In this document: positions 24,987 to 33,808 of the stretch, one piece after another
Position numbering within the stretch: the first letter of the stretch is position 1
Layout: every line of letters begins with the position of its first letter
Assembly: GCF_014651695.1 (NCBI RefSeq)
Contig: NZ_BMXJ01000011.1
Span: 1-64,000 of the forward strand
Direction: 5' to 3'
Source: Nocardiopsis terrae
GTDB lineage: Bacteria; Actinomycetota; Actinomycetes; Streptosporangiales; Streptosporangiaceae
Length of the DNA: 64,000 bases
The notes under the pieces: model-generated
What the model was told of the DNA's origin: nothing
What the model saw: only the letters and a program-made list of their open reading frames with translations
Databases searched by the model: none
Made by a program: the position numbers and the translations under genes

Positions 24987-25044
24987 CGACGTACTCCTGT
25001 CGTTCGCGAAAGCCGCGCTGTGGCCCGGGTCCCCCCGAGCCCGG

Positions 25045-25506
25045 TCAGCGGACCTCGACGATCATGTCAACCTCGACCGGAGCGTCCAGCGGCAGGGCCG
25101 CGACGCCGACGGCGGCACGGGCGTGCACCCCGGCCTCGCCGAAGACCTGGCCGAGCAGCTCACTGGCCCCGTTGACCACTCCGGGGTGCCCGGTGAAGTC
25201 GGGGGCGCTGGCGACGAAACCGCCGACCTTGACGATCCGCACCACGTCCGACAGCTCACCGATCTCGGCACGCACCGCCGCGACGGCGTTCAGCGCGCAC
25301 ACGGCGGCCAGCTCCTTCGCGGTTTCGGCGTCGACCTCGGCACCGACCTTGCCGGTCGCCGGGAGACTGCCATCGACGAACGGGAGCTGCCCGGAGACGT
25401 ACACGTGGTCGCCGCTGCGGACAGCGGGCTGGTACGCCGCGACCGGCGGAACCACCTCGGGCAGGGTCAGGCCCAGCTCCGCGATCCGCTCCTCGGGGGT
25501 CGGCAT
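25045..25506 (-). CDS. RidA (YjgF/YER057c/UK114) family protein
   Basis: This 153-aa RidA-like trimer subunit has SGDHVYVSGQLPF in the first strand region and HARAAVGVAALPLDAPVEVD near the C terminus, where the Arg contacts the imine substrate in active RidA enzymes. RidA deaminates reactive enamines/imines such as 2-aminoacrylate. It corresponds to Rv3678c. The ATG directly abuts the stop of the DUF4177 gene (TAGATG), so translation is surely coupled. Confidence 0.85.
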   Translation of the reverse strand: MPTPEERIAELGLTLPEVVPPVAAYQPAVRSGDHVYVSGQLPFVDGSLPATGKVGAEVDAETAKELAAVCALNAVAAVRAEIGELSDVVRIVKVGGFVASAPDFTGHPGVVNGASELLGQVFGEAGVHARAAVGVAALPLDAPVEVDMIVEVR

Positions 25507-25680
25507 CTACTTGGCCCGCTTCATGTAGGCGACGTACTGCTGGTTGCGCGGGTCGGTGCCCTCCGGCAGCGGCGCCGGCACGACGGACACCAGCTCCCAG
25601 CCGTCCTCACCCCAGTTGTCCAGGATCTGCTTGGTCGCGTGCGACAGCAGAGCAACGCTCTGGTATTCCCACTTGGACAT
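25507..25680 (-). CDS. DUF4177 small protein
   Basis: This 57-aa protein begins MSKWEYQSVALLSHATKQIL and continues with GEDGWELVSVVPAP, the DUF4177 signature (WEY start and DGWELV). No function is known. It has an AGAGGGGTGG ribosome site before ATG 25680 and ends immediately at the RidA ATG. The same small gene sits in this position in M. tuberculosis (Rv3678A), so it is a conserved member of the block and easily missed by length filters. Confidence 0.85.
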   Translation of the reverse strand: MSKWEYQSVALLSHATKQILDNWGEDGWELVSVVPAPLPEGTDPRNQQYVAYMKRAK

Positions 25681-25828
25681 CGTCCACCCCTCTCAGTAAC
25701 CGGCGGTCCCGGGGGGACCGCACCTCAACGCCGCTCACCTTACTCACCCGCACCCACCCGGCCGGTCGAAGCGAGCCGGTGGCGCCTCGCCCGCGCTCCC
25801 CGCAGGGCGCGCGCATAGACTCCGTGGG

Positions 25829-26896
25829 GTGAGCGATCCTGAACGGGGGCCGCGCGACAGCGGCCCGGAGGCGGCGTTCGCCGGTGCCCGGCTGCACATC
25901 GTGACGGGCAAGGGCGGTACGGGGAAGACCACTGCGGCCGCGGCCCTGGCACTCTCCCTGGCCTCCCGGGGCGGGCGCGTGCTCCTGGTCGAGGTGGAGG
26001 GCCGTCAGGGGGTGGCCGCCCTGCTCGGGAGCGCCGCACTGCCCTACGAGGAGCGCGAGATGCTCCGCGCCGCGAACGGCGGTTCCGTCCACGTGCTGGC
26101 GGCGGACGCGGAGGCGGCCCTGCTGGAGTACCTGGAGATGTTCTACGGGATACGGCGGGCCGGGCAGGCGCTGACCCGGCTGGGAGCCGTGGACTTCGCC
26201 ACCACCGTCGCACCCGGGCTCCGGGACGTACTGCTGACCGGCAAGGCCACCGAGGCGGTCCGGCGGCGCGCGGGCGGTCGGCGGCACTCCTCGGACGGCC
26301 CCGGGAACGCCCCCTTCCACTACGACAGCGTGGTCATGGACGCCCCGCCCACCGGTCGGATCGGGCAGTTCCTGAACGTCAACTCCGAGGTGGCCGGGCT
26401 GGCCCGGGTGGGACCGGTACGCAGCCACGCGGACCGCGTGATGGAGGTCATCCGCTCCGAGCGGACCCGGGTGCACTTCGTAACGCTGCTGGAGGAGATG
26501 CCCGCACAGGAGACCCGGGACGGGATCAACGAGATCAGCGGTCTGGGCCTCAACCTGGGCGCGGTCCTGGTGAACATGGTCGCCCCGCCCCTCCTCGGCG
26601 GCGCGGACCTGGCCGCCGCCGCGGCCGGGGAGCTGGACACCGCCGAACTCGTCCGCGGACTGAAGGCCGCCCGGCTGGAGACGGCGTCGGCGGAGGCACC
26701 CGAGGCGCTGGCCGCGGACCTCGCGGGTCAGGTGCGGGCGCACGCGCTGCGCCACCTGCTCCAGGAGAGGGTCCGCGGTGAACTCGAGGGGCTGGGACCC
26801 CCTCTCCTGGAACTGCCCCTGCTGGAGGGCGGGGCGGACCGTGCCGCGCTGGCGAGCCTGGCCCGGCGGCTGAGCGAACAGGGGGTGGGACGGTGA
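25829..26896 (+). CDS. Get3/ArsA-like ATPase, subunit A
   Basis: This 355-aa P-loop ATPase of the anion-transporter/Get3 superfamily has VTGKGGTGKTTAAAALALSLASRG as a deviant Walker A with signature Lys, VVMDAPPTGRIGQFL as the switch region, and a long helical tail. It lacks the Cys and His arsenite-binding sites of ArsA. It is the equivalent of Rv3679, which forms a heterodimer with Rv3680 and affects glycerol and nitric-oxide tolerance in mycobacteria. GTG 25829 starts it; the end overlaps the next gene by GTGA. Confidence 0.88.
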   Translation: MSDPERGPRDSGPEAAFAGARLHIVTGKGGTGKTTAAAALALSLASRGGRVLLVEVEGRQGVAALLGSAALPYEEREMLRAANGGSVHVLAADAEAALLEYLEMFYGIRRAGQALTRLGAVDFATTVAPGLRDVLLTGKATEAVRRRAGGRRHSSDGPGNAPFHYDSVVMDAPPTGRIGQFLNVNSEVAGLARVGPVRSHADRVMEVIRSERTRVHFVTLLEEMPAQETRDGINEISGLGLNLGAVLVNMVAPPLLGGADLAAAAAGELDTAELVRGLKAARLETASAEAPEALAADLAGQVRAHALRHLLQERVRGELEGLGPPLLELPLLEGGADRAALASLARRLSEQGVGR

Positions 26897-28104
26897 CCGG
26901 CACCGATCCGGGGACGGCCCCCCGGCCCGAGGTGTCCGAGGCGGGCCGGTTGGACGCGGACGCCCTCGTCGACGACCCCGGGACACGGATCATCGTCTGC
27001 TGCGGCGCCGGCGGGGTCGGCAAGACCACCACCGCCGCGGCGCTGGGCGTGCGCGCGGCCGAACGCGGACGGCGGACCGTCGTGATCACCGTGGACCCGG
27101 CCCGGCGGCTGGCGCAGTCGATGGGACTGGAGGAACTGGACAACACCCCGCGCCCGGTACCGCTCTCCGGTGCGAACGGGGCGGCGGGGGGATCTGGCGG
27201 GGCCGGCGGCAGCCTGCACGCCATGATGCTCGACATGAAGCGGACCTTCGACGAGGTCGTCAGGGAGCACGCCGACCCCGAGCGGGCCCGGCAGATCCTG
27301 GCCAACCCCTTCTACCAGACCCTCTCCACGAGCTTCTCCGGCACACAGGAGTACATGGCGATGGAGAGGCTGGGGCAGCTGCGGCAGTCCGGCGAGTGGG
27401 ACCTGATCGTGGTGGACACCCCGCCCAGCCGGTCCGCGTTGGACTTCCTCGACGCGCCCGAACGGCTCGGCCGCTTCCTGGACGGCAAGCTCATCCGGTT
27501 CCTGAGCGCGCCCGCGAGCACCGGGGCCTTCCGGCTGCTGGGGGCGGGTTTCAACGTGGTGGGCTCGGTGGTGGGCAGGATCGTCGGTACCCAGTTCCTG
27601 AACGACCTGCGTGCCTTCGTCTCCGCCTTCGACACGGTGTTCGGCGGGTTCCAGGAGCGCGCGGAACGCACGTACCGGCTGCTTCAGGCCCCGGGGACGG
27701 CGTTCGTGGTGGTGGCGGTCCCGGACACGGACTCGATGCGCGAGGCCTCCTACTTCGTGGAGCGGCTCGCGAAGGACTCCATGCCGTTGGCCGGGCTGGT
27801 GATCAACCGGACCCACCCCCTGCCGACCGGTCCGGGGGCGCGCCTGGGCGCCGCGGAGGCGCTGGCCGCCGCGGACTCCCTGGCCACGGGCGACCATCCG
27901 TTGGCGGGGGCTGCGCTGCGGTTGCACGCGGAGCGGGTCCGCGTGCACGAACGCGAGGCCGGACTGCGGGCCCGGCTGCTGTCCGCGCATCGGAGCCTGC
28001 GCGTCGTCGAGGTCGCGGCCCGCCCGGAGGACGTGCACGACCTGGCGGGACTGCGCGGGATCGGTTCCGCCCTCGCCGGGGAGGACGCATCTGGGGACCC
28101 CTGA
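26893..28104 (+). CDS. Get3/ArsA-like ATPase, subunit B
   Basis: This 403-aa partner ATPase has a Walker A CCGAGGVGKTTTAAALG at 37-53, ITVDPARRLAQSMG, and VVDTPPSRSALDFLDAP as switch II. A Gly/Ala insertion sits near residue 95. The GTG overlaps the stop of subunit A. It is equivalent to Rv3680. In other actinobacteria a WhiB-type gene follows on the opposite strand, but here the next 595 bases hold nothing recognisable. Confidence 0.88.
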   Translation: MTGTDPGTAPRPEVSEAGRLDADALVDDPGTRIIVCCGAGGVGKTTTAAALGVRAAERGRRTVVITVDPARRLAQSMGLEELDNTPRPVPLSGANGAAGGSGGAGGSLHAMMLDMKRTFDEVVREHADPERARQILANPFYQTLSTSFSGTQEYMAMERLGQLRQSGEWDLIVVDTPPSRSALDFLDAPERLGRFLDGKLIRFLSAPASTGAFRLLGAGFNVVGSVVGRIVGTQFLNDLRAFVSAFDTVFGGFQERAERTYRLLQAPGTAFVVVAVPDTDSMREASYFVERLAKDSMPLAGLVINRTHPLPTGPGARLGAAEALAAADSLATGDHPLAGAALRLHAERVRVHEREAGLRARLLSAHRSLRVVEVAARPEDVHDLAGLRGIGSALAGEDASGDP

Positions 28105-28699
28105 GGTGCGGAGGGCTGGCGCGGAAGGCTGAGGAGCACCGGTGTCGGGCGTTCAGGAGACGGGAACAGGACAGCGGTCCCGGGAATCCGCGACCGGAAA
28201 CCGTGGATTCGGACGAACCGGTCAGCGGGATCGATCCGGCGGAACAGCGCCTCCGGCACCCGTCGTCCGCTCCGTGTGCGGCCGCGCTCCCCCTCGTGTG
28301 CTCGCTCCCACGGTTCCAGGTGGTTGTCGTGCTCTGGTTGAGTGGAGGTGGAAACGGTGGCCCCCGCTACCGCGTGGGGTGCGGCGCACACGTGGCGTCA
28401 CGGCACCCCCTCGTCTCGAGAACACGGTTCGGATCACCGCGCAGACAGAACCCGATCGGCCCGCTCTCCGTCTCATCGGACAGGGCCCGGAAGGGCTGCC
28501 GCGTGACCGACCGCTCCCCGCCCCGACCGGGGTGGGGGCACATGTCGGCCGAACCGCACCGGGGCCGGTCTGCGATAACCGTGAAAAGATGGTCCGGGGG
28601 CACGGCTCGTGCGTCGTCATGGGCGATTCGGCGTAAATACGCACCGTCTGTTACCGATCGCACCGCTTATAAGCGTTCGTGGTCACTTAGTCTGATGGG
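28105..28699. other. Gene-free stretch where WhiB4/WblA is expected
   Basis: No WhiB signature (four conserved Cys plus G[VI]WGG) appears in any frame. A GTG frame from 28142 (+) has GAGGAG upstream but its translation looks random. The stretch presumably contains the PBP promoter near its right end, where A/T content rises (28625-28690). Confidence 0.6.
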
Positions 28700-31108
28700 G
28701 TGGGTCAGGGGACATTGCTTCAAAGAATCAGCCAACTGGTGGTCGTCGGCGTGGTAGCCGGCCTCCTCGTCGCCGCGATGGCCCTCCCGGCCGTGGGCGG
28801 CATGGGGATCACAGCCCGCAACGTCGCCAGCGGCTTCCTGGACATGCCCAGCCAACTCGAGACACCGCCGCCCCCGCAGCGGTCCACCATCTACGACAGC
28901 GAAGGCGGCGTGATCGCCGAGATCTTCGACCAGAACCGTGAGCTCGTCGACATCGAAGACGTCTCCCCGGTGATGATCGACGCGATCATGGCGATCGAGG
29001 ACGCCAGCTTCTACGAGCACGGCGGCCTGGACGTGTCCGGCACGCTGCGCGCCGCCGTCCGGACCCTGGGCGGCAACACAGAGGGCGCCTCCTCGATCAC
29101 CCAGCAGTACGTCAAGAACGTGCAGATCGAGGCCGCCACCTCCCAGGAGGAACTGGACGAGGCCCGCGAGGAGACGATCGCCCGCAAGATCCGGGAACTG
29201 CGCTACGCGGTCGCCCTGGAACAGCGGATGACCAAGGACGAGATCCTCGAGGGCTACCTCAACATCGCCTACTTCAGTGACGGCGCCTACGGCGTCGAGT
29301 CCGCCGCACAGCACTTCTTCCAGGTGCCCGCGAGCGAACTGGAGCTGCACCAGGCCGCGACGATCGCCGGCCTCGTGCGCTACCCGTACCTGTACAACCC
29401 CCGGTTCTTCCCCGAGCAGACCATCGAACGGCGCAACGTCGTCCTGGACCGCATGGTCAGCACCGGTGCCATCACCGAGGAGGAGGCCGAGGAGGCCAAG
29501 ACCGAGGACATGGACCTGGACCTGGACACCCCGCCCAACGGGTGCGTCCCCAGCGACCAGCCCTTCTTCTGCGACTACGTGGTGCAGGAGATCGAGCAGG
29601 ACGAACGGTTCGGCCCCAACGAGACCGAGCGGGCGCGCTGGCTGCGCACCGCGGGCCTGGAGATCCACACCACCCTGGACCCGCAGACGCAGGACGCCGG
29701 GCAGGACGCCGTGGACAAGTGGGTCCCCCGCGACAACGAGTCGCGCAAGGTCGCCGCGCAGGTGGTCATCGAGCCCGGCACCGGCCACATCCTCGGCATG
29801 ATGCAGAGCCGCAACTACGGGCCCGACGAGAGCAAGCTCGGCGAGACCTCGATCAACTTCACCACCGACGCGGACCGCGGCGGCAGCTCAGGTTTCCAGG
29901 CCGGTTCGACCTTCAAGGCGTTCACCCTCGCCGCCGCGCTGGAGCAGGGTCTCCCCTTCAGCACCTCGTTCAACTCACCGGCTTCCACCACGGTGAGCGG
30001 GCAGGTGTCCTGCAACGGCGGTCGGCTGCAGACCTGGTCGCCGAGCAACGCCGGTGACAGCAACGCGGGCAACCTCAACATGGTGTCCGGGACCAAGGCC
30101 TCCTCCAACACCTACTTCGCCCAGCTCCAGGCACGCGCCGGACTGTGCAACACGATGGAGATGGCGGAGAAGCTCGGGCTGAAGCGGGCCGACGGCACCC
30201 TGTTCACGGAGAACCCGAACTCCCTCGCCAACAGCAGCTTCACCCTCGGCAGCGAGGAGGTCTCCCCGATCCGGGTGGCCAACGCCTACGCGACCTTCTC
30301 CGCCGGCGGCACGTACTGCGAGCCCCAGGCCATCACCAGGATCGAGGACCGCCAGGCGGACACCACGATCGAGCTGGAACCGCAGTGCGAACGCGTGATC
30401 GACGAGGACGTCGCCGACGGCACCAGCTACCTGCTGTCGCAGACCTTCCACGGCGGTACCGCCTCCAACCTGGGCATCGGCCGTCCGGCGGCCGGCAAGA
30501 CCGGCACCACCGACGGTTCCGCGGCGGCCTGGTTCGCCGGGTTCACCCCGCAGATGGCCAGCAGCGTGTTCGTGGGCGACCCGCGCGGCCCGCAGCAGTA
30601 CCCGCTGCGCAACGTCACCATCGGCGACCGCCCCTACTCGGTCGTGTACGGGGCGACGATCCCGGGACCGATCTGGCAGGAGACCATGCGCGGCGCCCAC
30701 GAGGGCCTGGAGGTCGAACAGCTGGCGTCCCCGCCCGGCAAGTTCGGCTCCACCTCCGAGTCCGCCCCCCGGTCCGGTGACGACGGGGACGAGGAGGCCA
30801 GCCCGGCCAGCCACGACGGCGGTGTTCCGAACGTGGTCGGCATGACCGAGGCGGCCGCCGTGTCGGCCCTGGAGGACGCCGGCTACTCGGTGAACGTCTC
30901 GGGCACGACCGTCCGGTCCTCAGAGCCCGAGGGCTCGGTGGCCGCGGTCAACCCCGACCCGGGCAGCCAGCTCCCCGAGGGCGCCACGGTCAACGTGTTC
31001 CTGAGCAGCGGCGGTGGCCAGGCCAGCACCGAGGACGCTCCGGGCAACGACGGCTGGTACCCGGTGACTCCCGCCGCGGGAGCGCCCGGCCGCGACGGCA
31101 GGGACTGA
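28700..31108 (+). CDS. Class A penicillin-binding protein with PASTA domain (PonA2-like)
   Basis: This 802-aa bifunctional peptidoglycan synthase has a membrane anchor at 8-32, a GT51 transglycosylase domain with IEDASFYEHGG and GASSITQQYVKN (about 100-290), and a transpeptidase domain with SxxK as GSTFKAF, SxN as SSNTYF and KTG as GKTGTTDGS. One PASTA domain at 715-780 (VPNVVGMTEAAAVSALEDAGY) may sense muropeptides. The domain order and location match Rv3682/PonA2. The GTG start has a weak ribosome site. It is followed by a bidirectional terminator. Confidence 0.92.
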   Translation: MGQGTLLQRISQLVVVGVVAGLLVAAMALPAVGGMGITARNVASGFLDMPSQLETPPPPQRSTIYDSEGGVIAEIFDQNRELVDIEDVSPVMIDAIMAIEDASFYEHGGLDVSGTLRAAVRTLGGNTEGASSITQQYVKNVQIEAATSQEELDEAREETIARKIRELRYAVALEQRMTKDEILEGYLNIAYFSDGAYGVESAAQHFFQVPASELELHQAATIAGLVRYPYLYNPRFFPEQTIERRNVVLDRMVSTGAITEEEAEEAKTEDMDLDLDTPPNGCVPSDQPFFCDYVVQEIEQDERFGPNETERARWLRTAGLEIHTTLDPQTQDAGQDAVDKWVPRDNESRKVAAQVVIEPGTGHILGMMQSRNYGPDESKLGETSINFTTDADRGGSSGFQAGSTFKAFTLAAALEQGLPFSTSFNSPASTTVSGQVSCNGGRLQTWSPSNAGDSNAGNLNMVSGTKASSNTYFAQLQARAGLCNTMEMAEKLGLKRADGTLFTENPNSLANSSFTLGSEEVSPIRVANAYATFSAGGTYCEPQAITRIEDRQADTTIELEPQCERVIDEDVADGTSYLLSQTFHGGTASNLGIGRPAAGKTGTTDGSAAAWFAGFTPQMASSVFVGDPRGPQQYPLRNVTIGDRPYSVVYGATIPGPIWQETMRGAHEGLEVEQLASPPGKFGSTSESAPRSGDDGDEEASPASHDGGVPNVVGMTEAAAVSALEDAGYSVNVSGTTVRSSEPEGSVAAVNPDPGSQLPEGATVNVFLSSGGGQASTEDAPGNDGWYPVTPAAGAPGRDGRD

Positions 31109-31144
31109 CACCCGCGGGGCTCCGGGACTGACGGAGCAGGCGAA

Positions 31145-31177
31145 GGGGGCGGTGGTGACCTGGTCACCGCCGCCCCC
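31145..31177. terminator. Bidirectional terminator after the PBP gene
   Basis: The 16-base arms 31145-31160 and 31162-31177 are complementary with one G-T pair, lying between converging PBP and YqeY genes. Confidence 0.75.
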
Positions 31178-31279
31178 TTACGTGTCGCCTGCCGCCGTGG
31201 TCCTGGCCGCGGCGCTGGACCGGGCGCACGAGAACCGCAGTAAGGGCAGGATCATCCGGGGAGGAGCCCGGCCGGATCG

Positions 31280-31732
31280 TTACGCCAGCTGGCCCTTGAC
31301 CTCGGCGGCCACGCGGGCGCCGTCGGCCCGGCCCGCGATCCGGGAGTTGACGACCTTCATGACCTTGCCCATCTCCTTCATCCCGGAGGCGCCGGTCTCG
31401 GCGATCGCGGCGGCGACCAGCTCGGAGAGCTCCTCGTCGGTGAGGGGCTTGGGCAGGTAGTCCGAAAGGACCTCGCTCTCGGCCCGCTCGTTGGCGGCGG
31501 CCTCGGGGCGGTCGCCCTTGTCGAAGGCCTCCGCGGCCTCGCGGCGCTTCTTGGCCTCGCGGATCAGGAGCTTGGTGACCTCGTCGTCGGTGAGGGACCG
31601 CTGTGAAGTGCCCGCGGACTCCTCGGTGGTGATGGTGGTGAGCACCATGCGCAGGGTGGCGGTGCGGACCTTGTCCTTCGCCTTCATGGCGGCGGTCAGG
31701 TCGGACTTGAGGCGGTCTTTGAGTTCGGACAT
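31280..31732 (-). CDS. GatB/YqeY domain protein
   Basis: This 150-aa all-helical YqeY protein is related to the tail domain of the amidotransferase GatB. Typical motifs are LKDRLKSDLTAAMKAKDKVRTATLRMVL, AFDKGDRPEAAANERAE and LPKPLTDEELSELV, plus the C-terminal GKVMKVVNSRIAGRADG. It probably binds RNA or tRNA, but no defined reaction is established. It is a single gene, convergent with the PBP gene and divergent from the metallophosphoesterase. Confidence 0.87.
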   Translation of the reverse strand: MSELKDRLKSDLTAAMKAKDKVRTATLRMVLTTITTEESAGTSQRSLTDDEVTKLLIREAKKRREAAEAFDKGDRPEAAANERAESEVLSDYLPKPLTDEELSELVAAAIAETGASGMKEMGKVMKVVNSRIAGRADGARVAAEVKGQLA

Positions 31733-31830
31733 GGCCTGATCCTACGGCCGCCCCGGAGGAGCCCACCAACGGTTTGCGCACGGGAGGCCGGAGGATCTGA
31801 GACGATCGGTCGACGACGAAGGAGGACCGG

Positions 31831-32751
31831 ATGGGCGCCGACAACAGACCGCTCCTGCGCCGGATCGGGCGCGCCGCCGCGATCACCGGCGCGGTCGGTG
31901 TGGCCGGACTGGGGTACGCCTCGGTGATCGAACGCAACTGGTTCCGGCTGCGCCGGTACGAACTCCCGCTGCTGCCCCCCGGCAGCCCGCGCCTGCGGAT
32001 CCTGCACCTGGCCGACGCGCACCTGACGCCCGGGCGGAAGATGCTCATCGACTGGATCCGGGGCCTGGAGGCGTACGAGCCGGACCTGGTGGTCAACACC
32101 GGTGACTCGCTGGCCCACCCGGAGGCGGTGGGCCCCTTCATCGACGCCCTGGGGCCGCTCCTGGACCGCCCGGGCGCCTTCGTGTACGGGTCCAACGACC
32201 TGTTCTCACCGCAGCCGAAGAACCCGGCGCGCTACCTGTGGCGAACCAGCAAGACCGACTACAACAAGCGCCGGGTGCCGGACCTGCCCTGGCGTGACCT
32301 GGGCGCGGCCATGACGGCCTCGGGCTGGCTGGACCTGAACAACCACAAGGGTTCGCTGAAGGCCAACGGCCTGGACGTGGCCCTGGCCGGTGTGCACGAC
32401 TCGCACATCAAGCTGGACCGCTACGAGGACGTGGCGGGCCCGGCCGACCCCGCGGCCGACGTCCGGCTGGGTGTGCTGCACTCCCCGGAGCCCGCCAACC
32501 TGGACCGCTTCGAGGCCGACGGCTACCAGCTCCTCCTCGCCGGGCACACGCACGGCGGCCAACTGTGCCTGCCGTTCTACGGGACGCTGGTCACCAACTG
32601 CGGGATCGACCGCAGGCGGGCCTGGGGGCTGAACGGGTACGGCGACGCATGGCTGCACGTGTCCGGCGGCCTGGGCACGTCCCCGTACGCCCCGGTGCGG
32701 TTCTGCTGCCGCCCCGAGGCCTCCCTCCTGGACCTGGTCGCCCGTCCCTGA
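31831..32751 (+). CDS. Membrane-anchored calcineurin-like metallophosphoesterase
   Basis: This 306-aa protein has an N-terminal hydrophobic stretch (AAAITGAVGVAGLGYASV) and the metal motifs LHLADAHLTP (DxH), VVNTGDSLAH (GD), YGSNDLF (in place of GN[HD]), and LLAGHTHGGQLCLP (GHxH). The substrate is unknown; relatives include lipid pyrophosphatases and cell-envelope enzymes. ATG has GGAGGACC in front. It corresponds to Rv3683, the last gene of the conserved block. Confidence 0.85.
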   Translation: MGADNRPLLRRIGRAAAITGAVGVAGLGYASVIERNWFRLRRYELPLLPPGSPRLRILHLADAHLTPGRKMLIDWIRGLEAYEPDLVVNTGDSLAHPEAVGPFIDALGPLLDRPGAFVYGSNDLFSPQPKNPARYLWRTSKTDYNKRRVPDLPWRDLGAAMTASGWLDLNNHKGSLKANGLDVALAGVHDSHIKLDRYEDVAGPADPAADVRLGVLHSPEPANLDRFEADGYQLLLAGHTHGGQLCLPFYGTLVTNCGIDRRRAWGLNGYGDAWLHVSGGLGTSPYAPVRFCCRPEASLLDLVARP

Positions 32752-32826
32752 CCGGCCCGGTTCGGTTCGGGTGGAACTGACGTGCACAAGCACTCCCCGA
32801 GTCCGCTAGACTTGGGGACGTTGCTT

Positions 32827-32903
32827 CGGGGTGTAGCGCAGCTTGGCAGCGCGCTTCGTTCGGGACGAAGAGGTCGTGGGTTCAAATCCCGCCACCCCGA
32901 CCA
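32827..32903 (+). tRNA. tRNA-Pro(CGG)
   Basis: The sequence folds as a cloverleaf: acceptor CGGGGTG with CACCCCG, anticodon arm CTTCG-TTCGGGA-CGAAG giving anticodon CGG (reads CCG), T-arm with GTTCAAATC, and an encoded CCA end (32901-32903). Confidence 0.95.
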
Positions 32904-32905
32904 GT

Positions 32906-32937
32906 ACGAAGGCCGGTCCTACGGGACCGGCCTTCGT
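32906..32937 (+). terminator. Terminator after tRNA-Pro
   Basis: A 14-bp perfect stem (32906-32919 / 32924-32937) with tetraloop TACG lies two bases after the tRNA. Confidence 0.85.
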
Positions 32938-33109
32938 CGTGTTGGGGGCCGGCGCGGTGGTCCGGCCTGGATCTCCGTGCTCGCCGGACCGCTAACGGAG
33001 CCCGGAGTGCAGCGGGAACCAGCGCTCCGCTCACCGGGGCGGGGCAAGGTGGGAAACCACGGGCCCCGCGAACCGTGCCGGGGACGTTCACAGCGGGTCG
33101 AACCTCCGG

Positions 33110-33697
33110 CTAGACCAGGCCCTCAACCTCTTCGTTCAGGAGCGCGCCGCGACGAAGGAACTCCGCCGCCGAGGCGAGCCCGAGACCGAGGAGCATGACG
33201 CCGACCGGCCACTCGACCAGCGGTTCCACGGCAGCACCCCCGACGGCGGACAGGTCGGCCCCGCCCACGACCGCGTGGGTACCGGCGGCCCGCAGCCCTC
33301 CCACGACCACGCCGCCGACCAGGACGACGGCGGCGCACGCACCGATCCTGCGCGCGTTCACGGCGGCGAAGGGGTCACCCGTGCGCAGTGAGCGCACGAC
33401 GCGCAGCAGCAGCGTTCCCACGAGCACGATCAGCACGGCCACGAGGAGCGAGGGGCCCATCGTCCACGCCCGTTCGGCTGTGGTCGGGTCGGCCACCGTC
33501 AGATCGGCCGTGGCGGTGCCGGTGATCGCGAACCCTTCCCCGGAGGACGCGGACAGCGCGGCGGCAGGCACCTCGACGGGCACGACGAGGTGGTCCGCGA
33601 CCAGTGTTCCCACAGCGGAGAACAGGGCCAGGAACACCCCCAGCGCCACCGCCAGGAGGGCCGTCCACTCGAACGCGCGTTGACGTATGACGCTCAC
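33110..33697 (-). CDS. DUF2975 membrane protein
   Basis: This 195-aa protein has four membrane helices (about 10-35, 85-110, 125-150, 170-190) and the DUF2975 hallmark SLRTGDPFAAVNARRIG after helix 2. The function is unknown. DUF2975 genes are usually paired with a small Cro/CI-type regulator, which is absent here. GTG 33697 is chosen since GGGAGAAG precedes it; GTG 33715 is possible. It is divergent from the CAAX protease gene across twin palindromes. Confidence 0.8.
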   Translation of the reverse strand: MSVIRQRAFEWTALLAVALGVFLALFSAVGTLVADHLVVPVEVPAAALSASSGEGFAITGTATADLTVADPTTAERAWTMGPSLLVAVLIVLVGTLLLRVVRSLRTGDPFAAVNARRIGACAAVVLVGGVVVGGLRAAGTHAVVGGADLSAVGGAAVEPLVEWPVGVMLLGLGLASAAEFLRRGALLNEEVEGLV

Positions 33698-33725
33698 ATC
33701 TTCTCCCGTGCTCACACTCAGTACA

Positions 33726-33770
33726 TATCGACAATCGATAAGCTTCGCTCTAGTGTATCGATTATCGATA
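33726..33770. promoter_or_regulatory. Twin palindromic operators in a divergent promoter
   Basis: Two 15-base sites, TATCGACAATCGATA (33726-33740) and the perfect palindrome TATCGATTATCGATA (33756-33770), lie 30 bases apart, close to three helical turns. TCGACA and TAGTGT, 17 bases apart (33728 and 33751), form a candidate promoter for the + gene and are overlapped by both sites. Confidence 0.65.
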
Positions 33771-33808
33771 AGAGCGCTACCCCCCGAACGCGAGCTACGG
33801 AGACTGCT

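Noticed and set aside
28142..28636. GTG frame of 164 codons with GAGGAG upstream in the WhiB gap
   Set aside because: Amino-acid composition is random-like (Arg/Pro/Gly/Thr-rich), with no WhiB cysteines and no domain.
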